64,000 bases of DNA from the NCBI RefSeq assembly GCF_001999245.1, contig NZ_CP019630.1, forward strand, positions 2,356,001 through 2,420,000, read 5' to 3'. Shown here piece by piece: positions 7,703-17,976 of the stretch. This DNA is from Roseibium algicola. Lineage in GTDB: Bacteria > Pseudomonadota > Alphaproteobacteria > Rhizobiales > Stappiaceae. A program made the position numbers and the translations under genes. Under the pieces are notes generated by a model that was not told the DNA's origin, searched no databases, and was given only the letters and a program-made list of their open reading frames with translations. Position 1 is the first letter of the stretch; every line of letters begins with the position of its first letter.

Positions 7703-9492
7703 AGGCGTGTCTCCTCTTTCTTGAACGGACGGAAAGGCGTGCCCTCGTCCTTCAAACCCCAATTGAAAAATTCAATGACATTCAGACGCAGGCCATGCAC
7801 GCAGCCGGCGATCAGCCCCAGCCCGATATTGATGGCGTGCCCGAGCACGAGAACCGCGATGGCGATCAGCAGACCGACGCCAGGAACCGCGTGGTTGAGC
7901 TGGCCCGAGAGCGAATTGATGGTTTCGGCAAGCGACGCTGCCGCAAGCCCCAGCGCAAACAGGCGCATGTAGCTGAGAACATCAGAGAAAATGTTGACGA
8001 TACGGGCCAGCGAGGCGAGGCCATCGAAGACCCTGAGGCCGCCGGTCTTGAGCGATGTCACCTTGCGGTCGCTGCCGAAGATGCCGACCAGCAGGAGCCC
8101 ACCAACCACCGCAACCGGACCGGCAACCGCAATGGGAGTGCCTTGCCCCAGAAACGTTGCCAGGCCACCGAGTGCCACCAGACACCAGCCGACAGGCTGC
8201 AGGCGACCGCTCAGGCTCGTTTCGTGCCAGGCGCGCATCAGGTTGGCGATGACGATATGGGTCACGCCGATGGTCAGCGTGATCTTCATCATCGTGTCGA
8301 CGTCCTTCAGATGCAGCACCTTCAGACGCGCGAGAAACGTGCCTTCGGGTGGCGCAACACCGAAGTAGCTACCCGTTGCCACGCCAAAGGCCGCTGTCGA
8401 GATCATCAGCCAGACGGACATCCGGAACATGCGCCGGCCCAACGCCGAACCTTTGAAGCGCACCCGGAACAGGTACAACAGCAGCAGAAGAAGCAGGCCA
8501 TAGCCCGCGTCCGTCATGATCATGCCGAAGAAGATCACGAAGGAAACATAGACGATTGCCGAAGGGTCCCACCCTCTGTAGCCGGGGGTCTGGTAGAATT
8601 CGACCAGATCCTCTCCCGCTTCCAGAGCAGGTCTGTTGTCGAGAAGCGTGGGCGGCGCATCGGCCTCTTCGACATCCGTCACCAGCAGGGCGATGCCGAG
8701 ACTGTCCGAAAGCGTGCGGACTTCCGCGACCTGGTCCCGCCGCGCCCAGGCCTGAAGCACGAAGACCTGTTCGGTGTCCGCTGTTTCGAGCGACGCCCTG
8801 TGGCGGGCGGAATGGTCTCGGGCGGCGGCAAGGTTCTGCGCCAGCACGAACCGCCATTTGGTGAGAGCCTGACGCTGCAGCTCCAGCTCTTCCAGTTGGA
8901 TGGTCGCATCTTCATGTTGACGCCGAAGCACCGAGAGCGCCTCGGCCCCCACGTGAACGCGCGGCACCGGCATGGCATTTGCCGCCGGTTCTTCCGGAGA
9001 AAGCAATACGATATAGCTGCGGTACTTGTCGCGGTGGACGATCTCCAGGATCTTGTCGGAAGGATCGATCAGCTTGATCTTGGCGTTGGGCACCACGTAG
9101 AACCACAGCCGGTGCTCGCCGATTTCGGCCAGGTCGGAAAAGCTGAATTCGCCCCAGGGCTCCACATCCTGAATGCGCTGGTCAAGGCGCGCCACCCGGT
9201 CTTCGCAGTCACGAAGTGCCTTGCGGTTGGCAAGCGTCTTTTCGACCACCGTTTCCAGGTCAAAGTCGTCAAGATGGGTGACAGGACGACGCTGCGCCAT
9301 GCTGTCCATGAGCCAGCGCAGGGCTTCGCTCGCCTCGCGCCCCCGGCCTGCGGGAACGGCTTCCAGTTCCTTTTGTGCCGAAGTCAGGGGGATCAGGTGC
9401 AGGGCACCGAATTCCTGCGTGGCTTCCAGCACCTTGTCCTTGTCCTCAAGGATGCCGACCAGATTCACCTTGACGAGCGGGACGATGGTCAT
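7699..9492 (-). CDS. atpI: V-type ATPase subunit I (a-subunit, stator)
   Basis: A 597-residue stator subunit. The N-terminal half is cytoplasmic with long helical segments and binds the peripheral stalk. The C-terminal half, from about residue 310, has seven or eight membrane helices. The conserved arginine of the ion half-channel lies in SYMRLFALGLAAASLAE. The open frame extends further upstream, but the ATG at 9492 is chosen because it overlaps the subunit D stop as ATGA and gives the typical VPLVKVNLVGILEDKDKV start. The length is normal for bacterial I subunits. Confidence 0.93.
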   Translation of the reverse strand: MTIVPLVKVNLVGILEDKDKVLEATQEFGALHLIPLTSAQKELEAVPAGRGREASEALRWLMDSMAQRRPVTHLDDFDLETVVEKTLANRKALRDCEDRVARLDQRIQDVEPWGEFSFSDLAEIGEHRLWFYVVPNAKIKLIDPSDKILEIVHRDKYRSYIVLLSPEEPAANAMPVPRVHVGAEALSVLRRQHEDATIQLEELELQRQALTKWRFVLAQNLAAARDHSARHRASLETADTEQVFVLQAWARRDQVAEVRTLSDSLGIALLVTDVEEADAPPTLLDNRPALEAGEDLVEFYQTPGYRGWDPSAIVYVSFVIFFGMIMTDAGYGLLLLLLLYLFRVRFKGSALGRRMFRMSVWLMISTAAFGVATGSYFGVAPPEGTFLARLKVLHLKDVDTMMKITLTIGVTHIVIANLMRAWHETSLSGRLQPVGWCLVALGGLATFLGQGTPIAVAGPVAVVGGLLLVGIFGSDRKVTSLKTGGLRVFDGLASLARIVNIFSDVLSYMRLFALGLAAASLAETINSLSGQLNHAVPGVGLLIAIAVLVLGHAINIGLGLIAGCVHGLRLNVIEFFNWGLKDEGTPFRPFKKEETRL

Positions 9493-10111
9493 AGCTCGGC
9501 CACCGAGGTTTCGGCGCCGCGAGCTGCCGTCTTGCGTTTGGAGATCTTGGCACGGACCACGGCATCGCGTTCCGCGTCCGCCAGGGCCATGCGGATTTTC
9601 TTGATGTTGCGTTCCGCCTGCGGGATCAGCACCTTTTCGAACAGGTTGACCCTGCGAGAGATAACCGCTTCGGCCTCGATCAGCCGGGCAATACGCTCCT
9701 TGGCAATTTCCCGCTCCTTGTTGAGCCGCAACAGTTCCTGCATGCCTGCGACATAGGGGTCGACCCAATGCGGGCGCGCCAGACGGGAATAGGGTTTCGT
9801 CTCGACCTCGATATCCTCCAGGACCGGCAACCGGGTGCCGGAGAGGTTCTGCTCGCCGACGACGGCCTGCTTCAACACCACGAGCCCTTCCAGCGGGACA
9901 TGCTTGTTGGCCATCATTGGAAGAGACCGCGCAAGAGCGTTGAAACGCTCCTCATACTCCGCCTCGAGGCGGACGGCTGCTTCCTTGGCCTTGGCGCGCT
10001 CGGCCATGATCTGGAGCCTCTTCAGCTCAAGAGACGGCAGGAAGCGCTTGTATTCCGAGAGCTGTCCGCTTTCCCGGGCCAGAGACGACTTGTTGAGGGC
10101 CAGCCTTGCCA

Positions 10112-10112
<1 letters not shown>
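9489..10112 (-). CDS. atpD: V-type ATPase subunit D (central rotor shaft)
   Basis: A 207-residue helical protein that forms the coiled-coil shaft inside the A3B3 head. The N-terminus (LNKSSLARESGQLSEYKRFL) and C-terminal helix (LIPQAERNIKKIRMALAD) match the ATP-synt_D family. The start codon overlaps the subunit B stop by one base (TGATG) and the gene overlaps subunit I by four bases. Its usual partner F is not encoded here. Confidence 0.93.
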
Positions 10113-11479
<1,367 letters not shown>

Positions 11480-11882
11480 TAACGCCCCCTTGGGAAGGAA
11501 ATTAACTCACATCGGGCAAAACCCGTTCTGCTGCAACGCAAACCATCTTAGGCGGGTTTTTCGATCCCACACAACCTGAACTGTTGCCCGGCACCCAACT
11601 TGCTTCAACCAAAATGAAGTTAAGAGAGAAATGATTGCGTTCGTATGACTTGCATCAAAGTGCTCATGCCAGAGGCAGCAGGCTTACTCCCGCATTGCCG
11701 CAACCCCATTTCACTTGCGTTAACGGCGGACCGACTTCGCTGATCCGCTTAATTCCGGCATAAGCCCAGGGGAAAGCAGCATTCAGGAAGACGTGCCATT
11801 GCGCTGCACAAATTTAAAGCAACTTTCAAACGATCGACCTGATATTCTACCTATATATTGGAATATCAATTCTCCATTTCCC

Positions 11883-11910
11883 CGATCATTCTTCATGATC
11901 GTTTCTTTTT
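11883..11910 (+). terminator. Inverted repeat followed by T-tract (terminator-like or operator)
   Basis: CGATCAT (11883-11889) and ATGATCG (11895-11901) are perfect inverted repeats around TCTTC, followed directly by TTTCTTTTT. On the plus strand this has the shape of a rho-independent terminator, though the stem has only three GC pairs. It could end a small RNA inside this otherwise geneless region, or be a protein-binding palindrome. Confidence 0.35.
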
Positions 11911-12069
11911 CACGATCACGCGCCTTCCCGCCAATATTGTTCTTCAGTCATCTGAATTTTTTCCCAAGAGGAAGATTTTTAAGCATGCGCAAAACCACCC
12001 GGATAGGTTTAAGGCCAGTTGTATTCGCCATTTTTTCTTCACTTTTGTTAAAATGTGATATTTTTTAGG

Positions 12070-12081
12070 CAAAGCGCTTTG
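12070..12081. promoter_or_regulatory. 12-bp perfect palindrome upstream of cytochrome b operon
   Basis: CAAAGCGCTTTG is perfectly self-complementary and lies about 74 bp before the TTG start of the cytochrome b fusion gene. It is a candidate operator; no regulator family is assigned. Confidence 0.35.
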
Positions 12082-12154
12082 AAATTTCCCGACATCCGGT
12101 TGCACAACCTATGCCGGTAACCCGGTCGCATTGCTGGCGACCCTGGAGGAAAAG

Positions 12155-13942
12155 TTGACGGACCAAGTGACTGATCACGCCCTGGAACTGCCTTCATCGT
12201 CCAATTCATCCAAGAAATCCCAAACAGGCCGGCACGCCAATGGCGCGGATAGCGCCGCGAAAAGACCCGAGGACCGTAGCCCTCCGGTACGCAGCGACAT
12301 CGGCACGATCCTCCTGCACTGGACGTTGGTTATCGCGATCGTCACCAGTCTGCTGACGGGCATGCGTCTGTCGGCGGATGCGGAACACGCCTGGTTCTCC
12401 AAACTTTTCGAACCGATCCTGCCACAGGGTGAAATCTGGACCTGGCACTATGTGTCGGCGATATTCGTTCTGGCGGTTATCTTTGCCTATGCGGCCTATA
12501 TGACGCTTGGCCGCCTGAAACGGCGGATTTCCTCCAAGAAGATCGTTGTGCTGACGCTTCCCGCCAGCACCAAGCTGCGCCTGGCCGCGGTCAACGTCAT
12601 CGCCTACTGGATCCTGTTCGGGGCCGTGCTCACCCTGTCGGCGACGGGCGTCCTGCTTTACATCGGTCATGGTGGCATCTGGGTGACGGTGCACTACACG
12701 GCCGCGCTCGTGGTGCTGACCTATATCGTGGCCCATGTGGTGCTGCATTATTGTTATGGCGGTGTTGCCCAGCTGCTGCGGCTGTTCCGTCCGCAGGCGC
12801 TGCGCCGCTTCCCGGGCATGAGCCGTCACCCGCTGGCCCTGGCGACTGCCCTGGGCGCAATCGTGCTTGTTGGCGCCGTCAGCCTCGATTTCGGCACACG
12901 CGACAGTCTTGTCGTGGCCAAGGGCAACACCCTGCCGGAGCTGGACGGCACGCTGGACGATCCGGTCTGGCAGGACGCGGCCCCTGTTTTCATCCGAACA
13001 CAGCAAGGCTCGAACCTGGACGGAACAGGAGAATCCACCGTCGAAGTACGTGCCGTCCAGGTGGGGGACAAGATCGCGTTTGCCTTCCGCTGGGAGGACA
13101 AGAACCGGTCATTGAAGCGGCATCCGCTGATCAAGCGTGAAGACGGCTGGCACATGCTGAACAACCGGGCCGACATTTCCGACGAGACCGCCTACTACGA
13201 GGACAAGTTCTCGGTTGCCTTTTCCACCACCGACACCTTTGGCGGCGGTGGCGCCACCCACATGGGCCCGAAGCCCCTGAGTGACAAACCGGCAGCCTTC
13301 AACCACCGCGGCCTGCATTACACGACCGACGGCAGCCTGGTGGATGTGTGGCAATGGAAAGCGTCCCGTGGTGGCATGCTGGGACGCGTCGACGACATGC
13401 ATTTCGCGACGCCGGTGGAACCGAACGAAGCCCAGGCTGCCGGCAAGAGCCGCTACAGCGCCGGCTACAATCCTGACGAAGGCAAGGCTTTCTACGTCTA
13501 CAACTACATCGGCGATCCCGTGACCCATTATCATGGGACGGTCGGCGTGCACCGGCTTCCGATCGACCACAAGAAAATGACGTCGTTGATGGGCACCATC
13601 GATCTGTCCACGGAAGTGAGCGAAGACGAGGGCTCGCAGTGGTGGATGTTCGAAAACGAAAGCGTGCCGTACTCGCCGGAAAAGGACGCGGAAATCCCGG
13701 TCGGAACGGTCATTCCGGGGGTTCTCATCCAGGGTGAATATTCCGGCAGCCGGGCAGATCTGCTGGGTGGATCCAGGTGGCACGACGGCCACTGGACACT
13801 TGAAGTTGTCCGGAACATGGACACCGGCCAGAGCCAGGACCTTGCAATGAAGGATGGTCTCTTCATGTGGGTCTCTGCGTTTGACCACAACCAGACGCGC
13901 CACACCCGCCATTCCCGTCCCGTACGGCTGACCTTCAATTGA
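12155..13942 (+). CDS. Membrane cytochrome b fused to ethylbenzene-dehydrogenase-type heme-binding domain
   Basis: A 595-residue two-part protein. Residues about 50-210 form a four-helix cytochrome b561/Ni-Fe-hydrogenase-b-type unit with histidines at 55 (TM1), 98 (TM2), and 180 and 194 (TM4), the arrangement expected for two b hemes. A fifth helix spans about 226-245. From residue 250 to the end is a soluble domain opening LPELDGTLDDPVWQDAA, typical of the EB_dh family, the heme b gamma-subunit fold of ethylbenzene and DMS dehydrogenases. Topology should place it on the periplasmic side. TTG 12155 is preferred because GGAGG lies five bases upstream. No molybdopterin subunit is nearby; the partner is the reductase gene 62 bases downstream. 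The reaction is unknown. Confidence 0.8.
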   Translation: MTDQVTDHALELPSSSNSSKKSQTGRHANGADSAAKRPEDRSPPVRSDIGTILLHWTLVIAIVTSLLTGMRLSADAEHAWFSKLFEPILPQGEIWTWHYVSAIFVLAVIFAYAAYMTLGRLKRRISSKKIVVLTLPASTKLRLAAVNVIAYWILFGAVLTLSATGVLLYIGHGGIWVTVHYTAALVVLTYIVAHVVLHYCYGGVAQLLRLFRPQALRRFPGMSRHPLALATALGAIVLVGAVSLDFGTRDSLVVAKGNTLPELDGTLDDPVWQDAAPVFIRTQQGSNLDGTGESTVEVRAVQVGDKIAFAFRWEDKNRSLKRHPLIKREDGWHMLNNRADISDETAYYEDKFSVAFSTTDTFGGGGATHMGPKPLSDKPAAFNHRGLHYTTDGSLVDVWQWKASRGGMLGRVDDMHFATPVEPNEAQAAGKSRYSAGYNPDEGKAFYVYNYIGDPVTHYHGTVGVHRLPIDHKKMTSLMGTIDLSTEVSEDEGSQWWMFENESVPYSPEKDAEIPVGTVIPGVLIQGEYSGSRADLLGGSRWHDGHWTLEVVRNMDTGQSQDLAMKDGLFMWVSAFDHNQTRHTRHSRPVRLTFN

Positions 13943-14004
13943 GGCCTGCCCTTCCCGCCTTTCCTGTCTTTTCCGGACGTTTCTTTCTACGGATGTAATC
14001 ACCC

Positions 14005-15021
14005 ATGTCGAAAAGCACCTGTACGGTCACCATCAACGGGAAGGCCATCAAGGCCAATGTCGGCGACACGCTGATCGACGCCGGGCTCGGCGGACGCCTC
14101 GTCATCCCGCACGACTGCTGTTCCGGCCAATGCGAAACCTGCCGGGTACGCGTTTTGAGCGGGCAGATCGACGACATGGGCACCCGGGAAAAGGACACCG
14201 TGCTCGGATGCCTTTCCGTCCTGGAAGGCGATGCCGAGATCGCCTATGACCCGGTGCCGCTGGTGAAGACCACGAAGGGAACGGTGGAAAGCATTCGGCC
14301 GATCAAGGACGGATACCTGGAAGTTCGGGTCAAGACGGCGCGGCCCGTGCCCTGGCTGCCAGGGCAATATCTGCGCGCGACCTTTGCAGGATATCCGCCG
14401 CGCGACTACAGCCCGACAACCCCGCTCAACCTGGATGCGGAAGAGAATGTCCTTGTGTTTCACATCAAGGTCTACCCGGACAGCATCGTATCGTCGAAGC
14501 TGGGCAAGGAAATTGCCAAGGGACATGCCGTCAAGCTGCGTGGCCCGTTCGGCAATGCGTTTTTGCGACGGCAGCAGAACCCGATCCTGCTCACCTCGAC
14601 CGGAACCGGGTTCGCACCGATCTGGTCGATTGCCGTTGCAGCGAGCCTGGGCCAGACCGGCCGTGAAATCCGCATCATTGCCGGGTCGAGAACCCGGGAC
14701 GGGATCTACATGCGCGACGCGGTTCGCTGGCTGCAAGGCCGGGGCATTCCGATCACCCTGACGGCAGGCGATGGCGACGACGAGACGGTGCGCAAGGCGC
14801 GCCCGCATGAACTGGTCGGACAACTTACGCCCGATCACGTCGTCTATTCGGCCGGTGCGCCGTCACATGTCGACGCCATGCGGGAGATCGCGCTAGGCGC
14901 AGGGGCAACCTTCTACGCTGATCCGTTTTTTGTGGCGGAAGAAGAGAGCGGCCTGCTGGCCCTTGCTGGAAACCTTATCCGAAAGGCATCCGCTCCGTTT
15001 ACCTCGGCTTCCGCAGACTGA
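14005..15021 (+). CDS. 2Fe-2S ferredoxin-FAD-NAD(P)H reductase
   Basis: A 338-residue soluble electron-transfer reductase. Residues 1-90 are a plant-type ferredoxin with Cys38, Cys43, Cys46 and Cys69 as cluster ligands and an extra Cys39. An FAD domain follows with RDYSPTTP, then a nucleotide-binding domain with STGTGFAPIWS. The order ferredoxin-FAD-NAD resembles reductases of oxygenases such as methane monooxygenase component C. No oxygenase is encoded beside it. Its position right after the cytochrome b-EB_dh gene suggests it passes NAD(P)H electrons to that membrane protein, or accepts them from it. The ribosome site is weak. Confidence 0.88.
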   Translation: MSKSTCTVTINGKAIKANVGDTLIDAGLGGRLVIPHDCCSGQCETCRVRVLSGQIDDMGTREKDTVLGCLSVLEGDAEIAYDPVPLVKTTKGTVESIRPIKDGYLEVRVKTARPVPWLPGQYLRATFAGYPPRDYSPTTPLNLDAEENVLVFHIKVYPDSIVSSKLGKEIAKGHAVKLRGPFGNAFLRRQQNPILLTSTGTGFAPIWSIAVAASLGQTGREIRIIAGSRTRDGIYMRDAVRWLQGRGIPITLTAGDGDDETVRKARPHELVGQLTPDHVVYSAGAPSHVDAMREIALGAGATFYADPFFVAEEESGLLALAGNLIRKASAPFTSASAD

Positions 15022-15070
15022 CACCAGGGCGCTACACCAGCCTCTCCTGAGAGCGAGCGGTCTTGCCGGA

Positions 15071-17971
15071 CTATTGCGCGGCGGTTGTCAAAGACCGTTC
15101 GCCGGCATAGATCAGCTCTTCGGTACTGGCGACAGGCATGGGTCTGCCCAGATAGTAGCCCTGCGCTTCCGTGCAGCCGATTTCGGTCAGCATGTCGAGA
15201 AGCTGCTTGGTCTCCACACCTTCGGCGGTGGTGGTCATGTTGAGATTGTTGGCCAGTTCGATGACCGCTTTCACGATGGAAATGGAATCGTCCGAATAGG
15301 CCATCGACCGGACGAAGGACTGGTCGATCTTGATCTTGTCGAACGGGAACCGGCGCAGGTAGCTGAGCGAGGAATAGCCGGTTCCGAAATCGTCCATGGA
15401 CACTTTCACGCCCAGCGACTTGGCCTGGCGCAGCGAATCCAGAACATCTTCTGAATCGGTCAGAAGCACGCTTTCGGTCACTTCCAGTTCGAGACGGTCG
15501 GCCTTGAGACCCGTCTGGGTCAGGGCATCGATCAGCACCGGACCAAATGCGTGGCCGCGCAGCTGCCGGGGTGACAGGTTGACCGCGATCCTGAGGTGGT
15601 CCGGCCAATTGGACGCGATCCGGCATGCTTCCTTCAATACCCATTCGCCCAACTGGATGATCAGGCCGGTATCTTCGGCAAGCGGAATGAAATCAGCCGG
15701 AGAAACCATACCCCGTGTCGGATGGTTCCAGCGCACCAGCGCCTCGAAGCCGGACACCCGGTCGTCCACGAGCGTGTATTGCGGCTGGAAATAAAGCTCC
15801 AGTTCGCCATTGGCGACCGCGGTCCTGAGATCGGTGATAAGCTCTCGCCGGTCGTTCACGGCCGTGCCCATGTCCTGCTCAAAGAAGCGGTAGGTATTGC
15901 GACCGTCTTCCTTGGCCCGGTAGAGCGCAAGGTCCGCCTGCTTGAACAGTTCGTCGCCTGCAGTGCCGTCGGCCCTGGCAATTGTGATGCCGATGCTGAC
16001 GCCGATTACGAGTTCATGATCCGTGATCTGGAACGGCTGGGAAATCTCCCAGATGACCGACTGCGCCAGTTCCTCGACATCAGCAAGCCTGCACGGCAGA
16101 CCGGTGAGGATCGCAAATTCGTCGCCGCCAAGTCGGACGACAACGTCCTTTCGGCCGATGAGGGCGCGCAGACGCTCCGCCACCTGCCGCAAGAGTTCGT
16201 CGCCAATCGGGTGCCCAAGGCTGTCGTTGACCGTTTTGAACTCGTCCAGATCGAGGCACAGAATGGCGAACTCGCCGCCCTTGACCAGTTGCTGGTTCAA
16301 CAGCATGTCCAGCTGGTCCCGGAATTCGATGCGGTTTGGCAGCTGTGTCAGAAGGTCGTGACGCGCCAGGAACGCCAGCCGGTCGCGGGCTTCCTGCCGC
16401 TCAGTGATGTCTTCGGATATCGCCACCCAGCCACCTTCCGCCAGCGGCTGGCGGGTGGTCAGGACGATACGGCCCGAGCGGATCTTCACCATTTCGGTGC
16501 TTTGCGAGCCACCTGAATACCTGTGATCTCCCATCCGGGGATCGTGCAGAGCCATGTCACCGGTTTCAACGGCATCAACTTTCTGCAGCGTTGCGAGCTG
16601 AGCAGCCGTCATACCCGACTTTATCCTGCCCGGCTCGACTTCGAACAATTCGGCGTAGCGCTGGTTCGAAACAATCAACCTGCCATCGACGTCGAACATG
16701 CACAGACCGTGCGACATGTTGTTGAGAGCAGCATCAAAGAGAACGTTCTGCTCGCGCAACTGGGCTTCCTGAGAGCGCAGGATGGAGTTCTTTTCGTGCA
16801 CGCGTTCGCGCAAGGCGTCGCGCTCCTTGACGGATCGCTGCAAGGAAACGACCGATCTGGCGATGTCGCCAACTTCGTCCAGCCGCTCGGTTCCAACCAC
16901 CTTGCTTTCGAAGTCGCCCGCTGCAATGCCGGTCAATACACGTGTGATCTTGGTCAGCGGCCGGGTAATCTGCCGCGACATGAGAAAGGCGACTGCAGCA
17001 AAAGCCACCAGCGCGATCAGTCCGAACAGGAACAGCCGCCGGAGCAGCTTGGCTTCTTCTTCGGTGCCGATGCGGGTCAGTTTGTTCTGGATTTCGGTCA
17101 GCGCCGCGATGGGCGTCAGCGCACAGACAGTCATGGGAACGACAGGGACACCGCATTCGATGACATGCCCACCGTCCAGGGTGATGTTCGGCGTTTCCTT
17201 CGAGCGGGTGAGATCCGAATAGTTTCCGGTGAAATTCGCCGTGGAAATGATCTGACCGTCGAAAACGATCGCCATTTCAAAGGAATTGATTTTTGCTAGA
17301 TCCGCCAGGAGTGGCTCTTCCGGCCGCAGCCAACGTTGCGCGACAAGTCCGCCGATCACATAGCCGAAATCATCGAAAACCGGGACAAACGCGATCTGAG
17401 ACACTTCATTGACCCGATCGCCCGGCACGAAGACACCCGTTTCGGATTTGGGCAAGACGCCGGAATAGGTCAGCTTCTCTCCCGGAAAGCTGTCTTTGAG
17501 CGACTTGGCGACCTCGTTGAAGAAGCTCAGACCCTGCATCTTGGACCCCAGTTCGACGAGGTCCGCAGAATAGGAGGAGGCGCCGATCACATGGCCTTCC
17601 TCATCCAGAACGACGATGCCGTCCACATCCGCCAGTTTCGCCGCCGGGCCAAGCAGTTCCGACATGGCCACGACATTGCGTGACTCAACGGCCTTGGCGG
17701 TATCCACCCTCTCCGACAACGCATTTATGCGCCGAAGCCTGTCCTGAAACAGGAACTCCATACGGGTCCCGGCAAGCTTCACGTCGGCGGACAGGGTTTC
17801 CACAAGACGCGCGCGGGAAAGCTCCAGAAGCTCGGCCTCCTGACGCTGCATGCTGTCTTCAAGCTGGAAAGCCACCAGTCCGATAAGACCGGCAAATGCA
17901 CACACCGCCGTTAAAACAGCGCCGTATGTATAATGCCAGAGAAGGGACGAGTGACGGATCATGTGGACCAA
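15071..17971 (-). CDS. Membrane GGDEF-EAL protein with periplasmic sensor, HAMP and PAS domains
   Basis: A 966-residue c-di-GMP enzyme. It has a membrane helix near residues 15-35, a sensor region of about 270 residues outside the membrane, a second helix (LFLFGLIALVAFAAVAFLM), a HAMP segment (SRQITRPLTKITRVLTGI), a PAS domain around 405-520, then GGDEF and EAL domains. The cyclase signature RLGGDEFAIL and the phosphodiesterase motif FEALVRWNH are both intact, as are NLSPRQL, DDFGTGYSS and KIDQSFV, so both activities are possible. No RxxD inhibitory site precedes GGDEF. It starts five bases after a PstS-like periplasmic protein gene, which suggests that protein delivers the signal to the sensor domain. 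Confidence 0.93.
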   Translation of the reverse strand: MVHMIRHSSLLWHYTYGAVLTAVCAFAGLIGLVAFQLEDSMQRQEAELLELSRARLVETLSADVKLAGTRMEFLFQDRLRRINALSERVDTAKAVESRNVVAMSELLGPAAKLADVDGIVVLDEEGHVIGASSYSADLVELGSKMQGLSFFNEVAKSLKDSFPGEKLTYSGVLPKSETGVFVPGDRVNEVSQIAFVPVFDDFGYVIGGLVAQRWLRPEEPLLADLAKINSFEMAIVFDGQIISTANFTGNYSDLTRSKETPNITLDGGHVIECGVPVVPMTVCALTPIAALTEIQNKLTRIGTEEEAKLLRRLFLFGLIALVAFAAVAFLMSRQITRPLTKITRVLTGIAAGDFESKVVGTERLDEVGDIARSVVSLQRSVKERDALRERVHEKNSILRSQEAQLREQNVLFDAALNNMSHGLCMFDVDGRLIVSNQRYAELFEVEPGRIKSGMTAAQLATLQKVDAVETGDMALHDPRMGDHRYSGGSQSTEMVKIRSGRIVLTTRQPLAEGGWVAISEDITERQEARDRLAFLARHDLLTQLPNRIEFRDQLDMLLNQQLVKGGEFAILCLDLDEFKTVNDSLGHPIGDELLRQVAERLRALIGRKDVVVRLGGDEFAILTGLPCRLADVEELAQSVIWEISQPFQITDHELVIGVSIGITIARADGTAGDELFKQADLALYRAKEDGRNTYRFFEQDMGTAVNDRRELITDLRTAVANGELELYFQPQYTLVDDRVSGFEALVRWNHPTRGMVSPADFIPLAEDTGLIIQLGEWVLKEACRIASNWPDHLRIAVNLSPRQLRGHAFGPVLIDALTQTGLKADRLELEVTESVLLTDSEDVLDSLRQAKSLGVKVSMDDFGTGYSSLSYLRRFPFDKIKIDQSFVRSMAYSDDSISIVKAVIELANNLNMTTTAEGVETKQLLDMLTEIGCTEAQGYYLGRPMPVASTEELIYAGERSLTTAAQ

Positions 17972-17976
17972 TTGGG

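Larger units (their letters stand above)
11480..12154. other. AT-rich divergent intergenic region
   Basis: These 675 bases separate the start of the V-ATPase operon from the cytochrome b operon. Two short overlapping ORFs (about 11793-12068) lack ribosome sites and recognisable protein features. From about 11800 to 12066 the DNA is much more AT-rich than its surroundings. It contains an inverted repeat followed by a T-rich tract at 11883-11910 and a 12-bp palindrome at 12070-12081. Promoters for both flanking operons must lie here. Confidence 0.6.

Noticed and set aside
7795..9756. 653-codon plus-strand ORF opposite the V-ATPase subunit I gene
   Set aside because: The protein is rich in His, Arg and Gln with no family motif, while the minus strand encodes a typical subunit I with membrane helices and gene overlaps on both sides.
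11630..11665. Possible FNR/FixK box (ATGAC-N4-ATCAA)
   Set aside because: Only the ATCAA half matches TTGAT-N4-ATCAA; the other half has too many changes to claim.
11793..12068. Short overlapping ORFs in the AT-rich island
   Set aside because: No ribosome-binding sites, Phe/Ser-rich composition expected from AT-rich DNA, and no recognisable protein feature.
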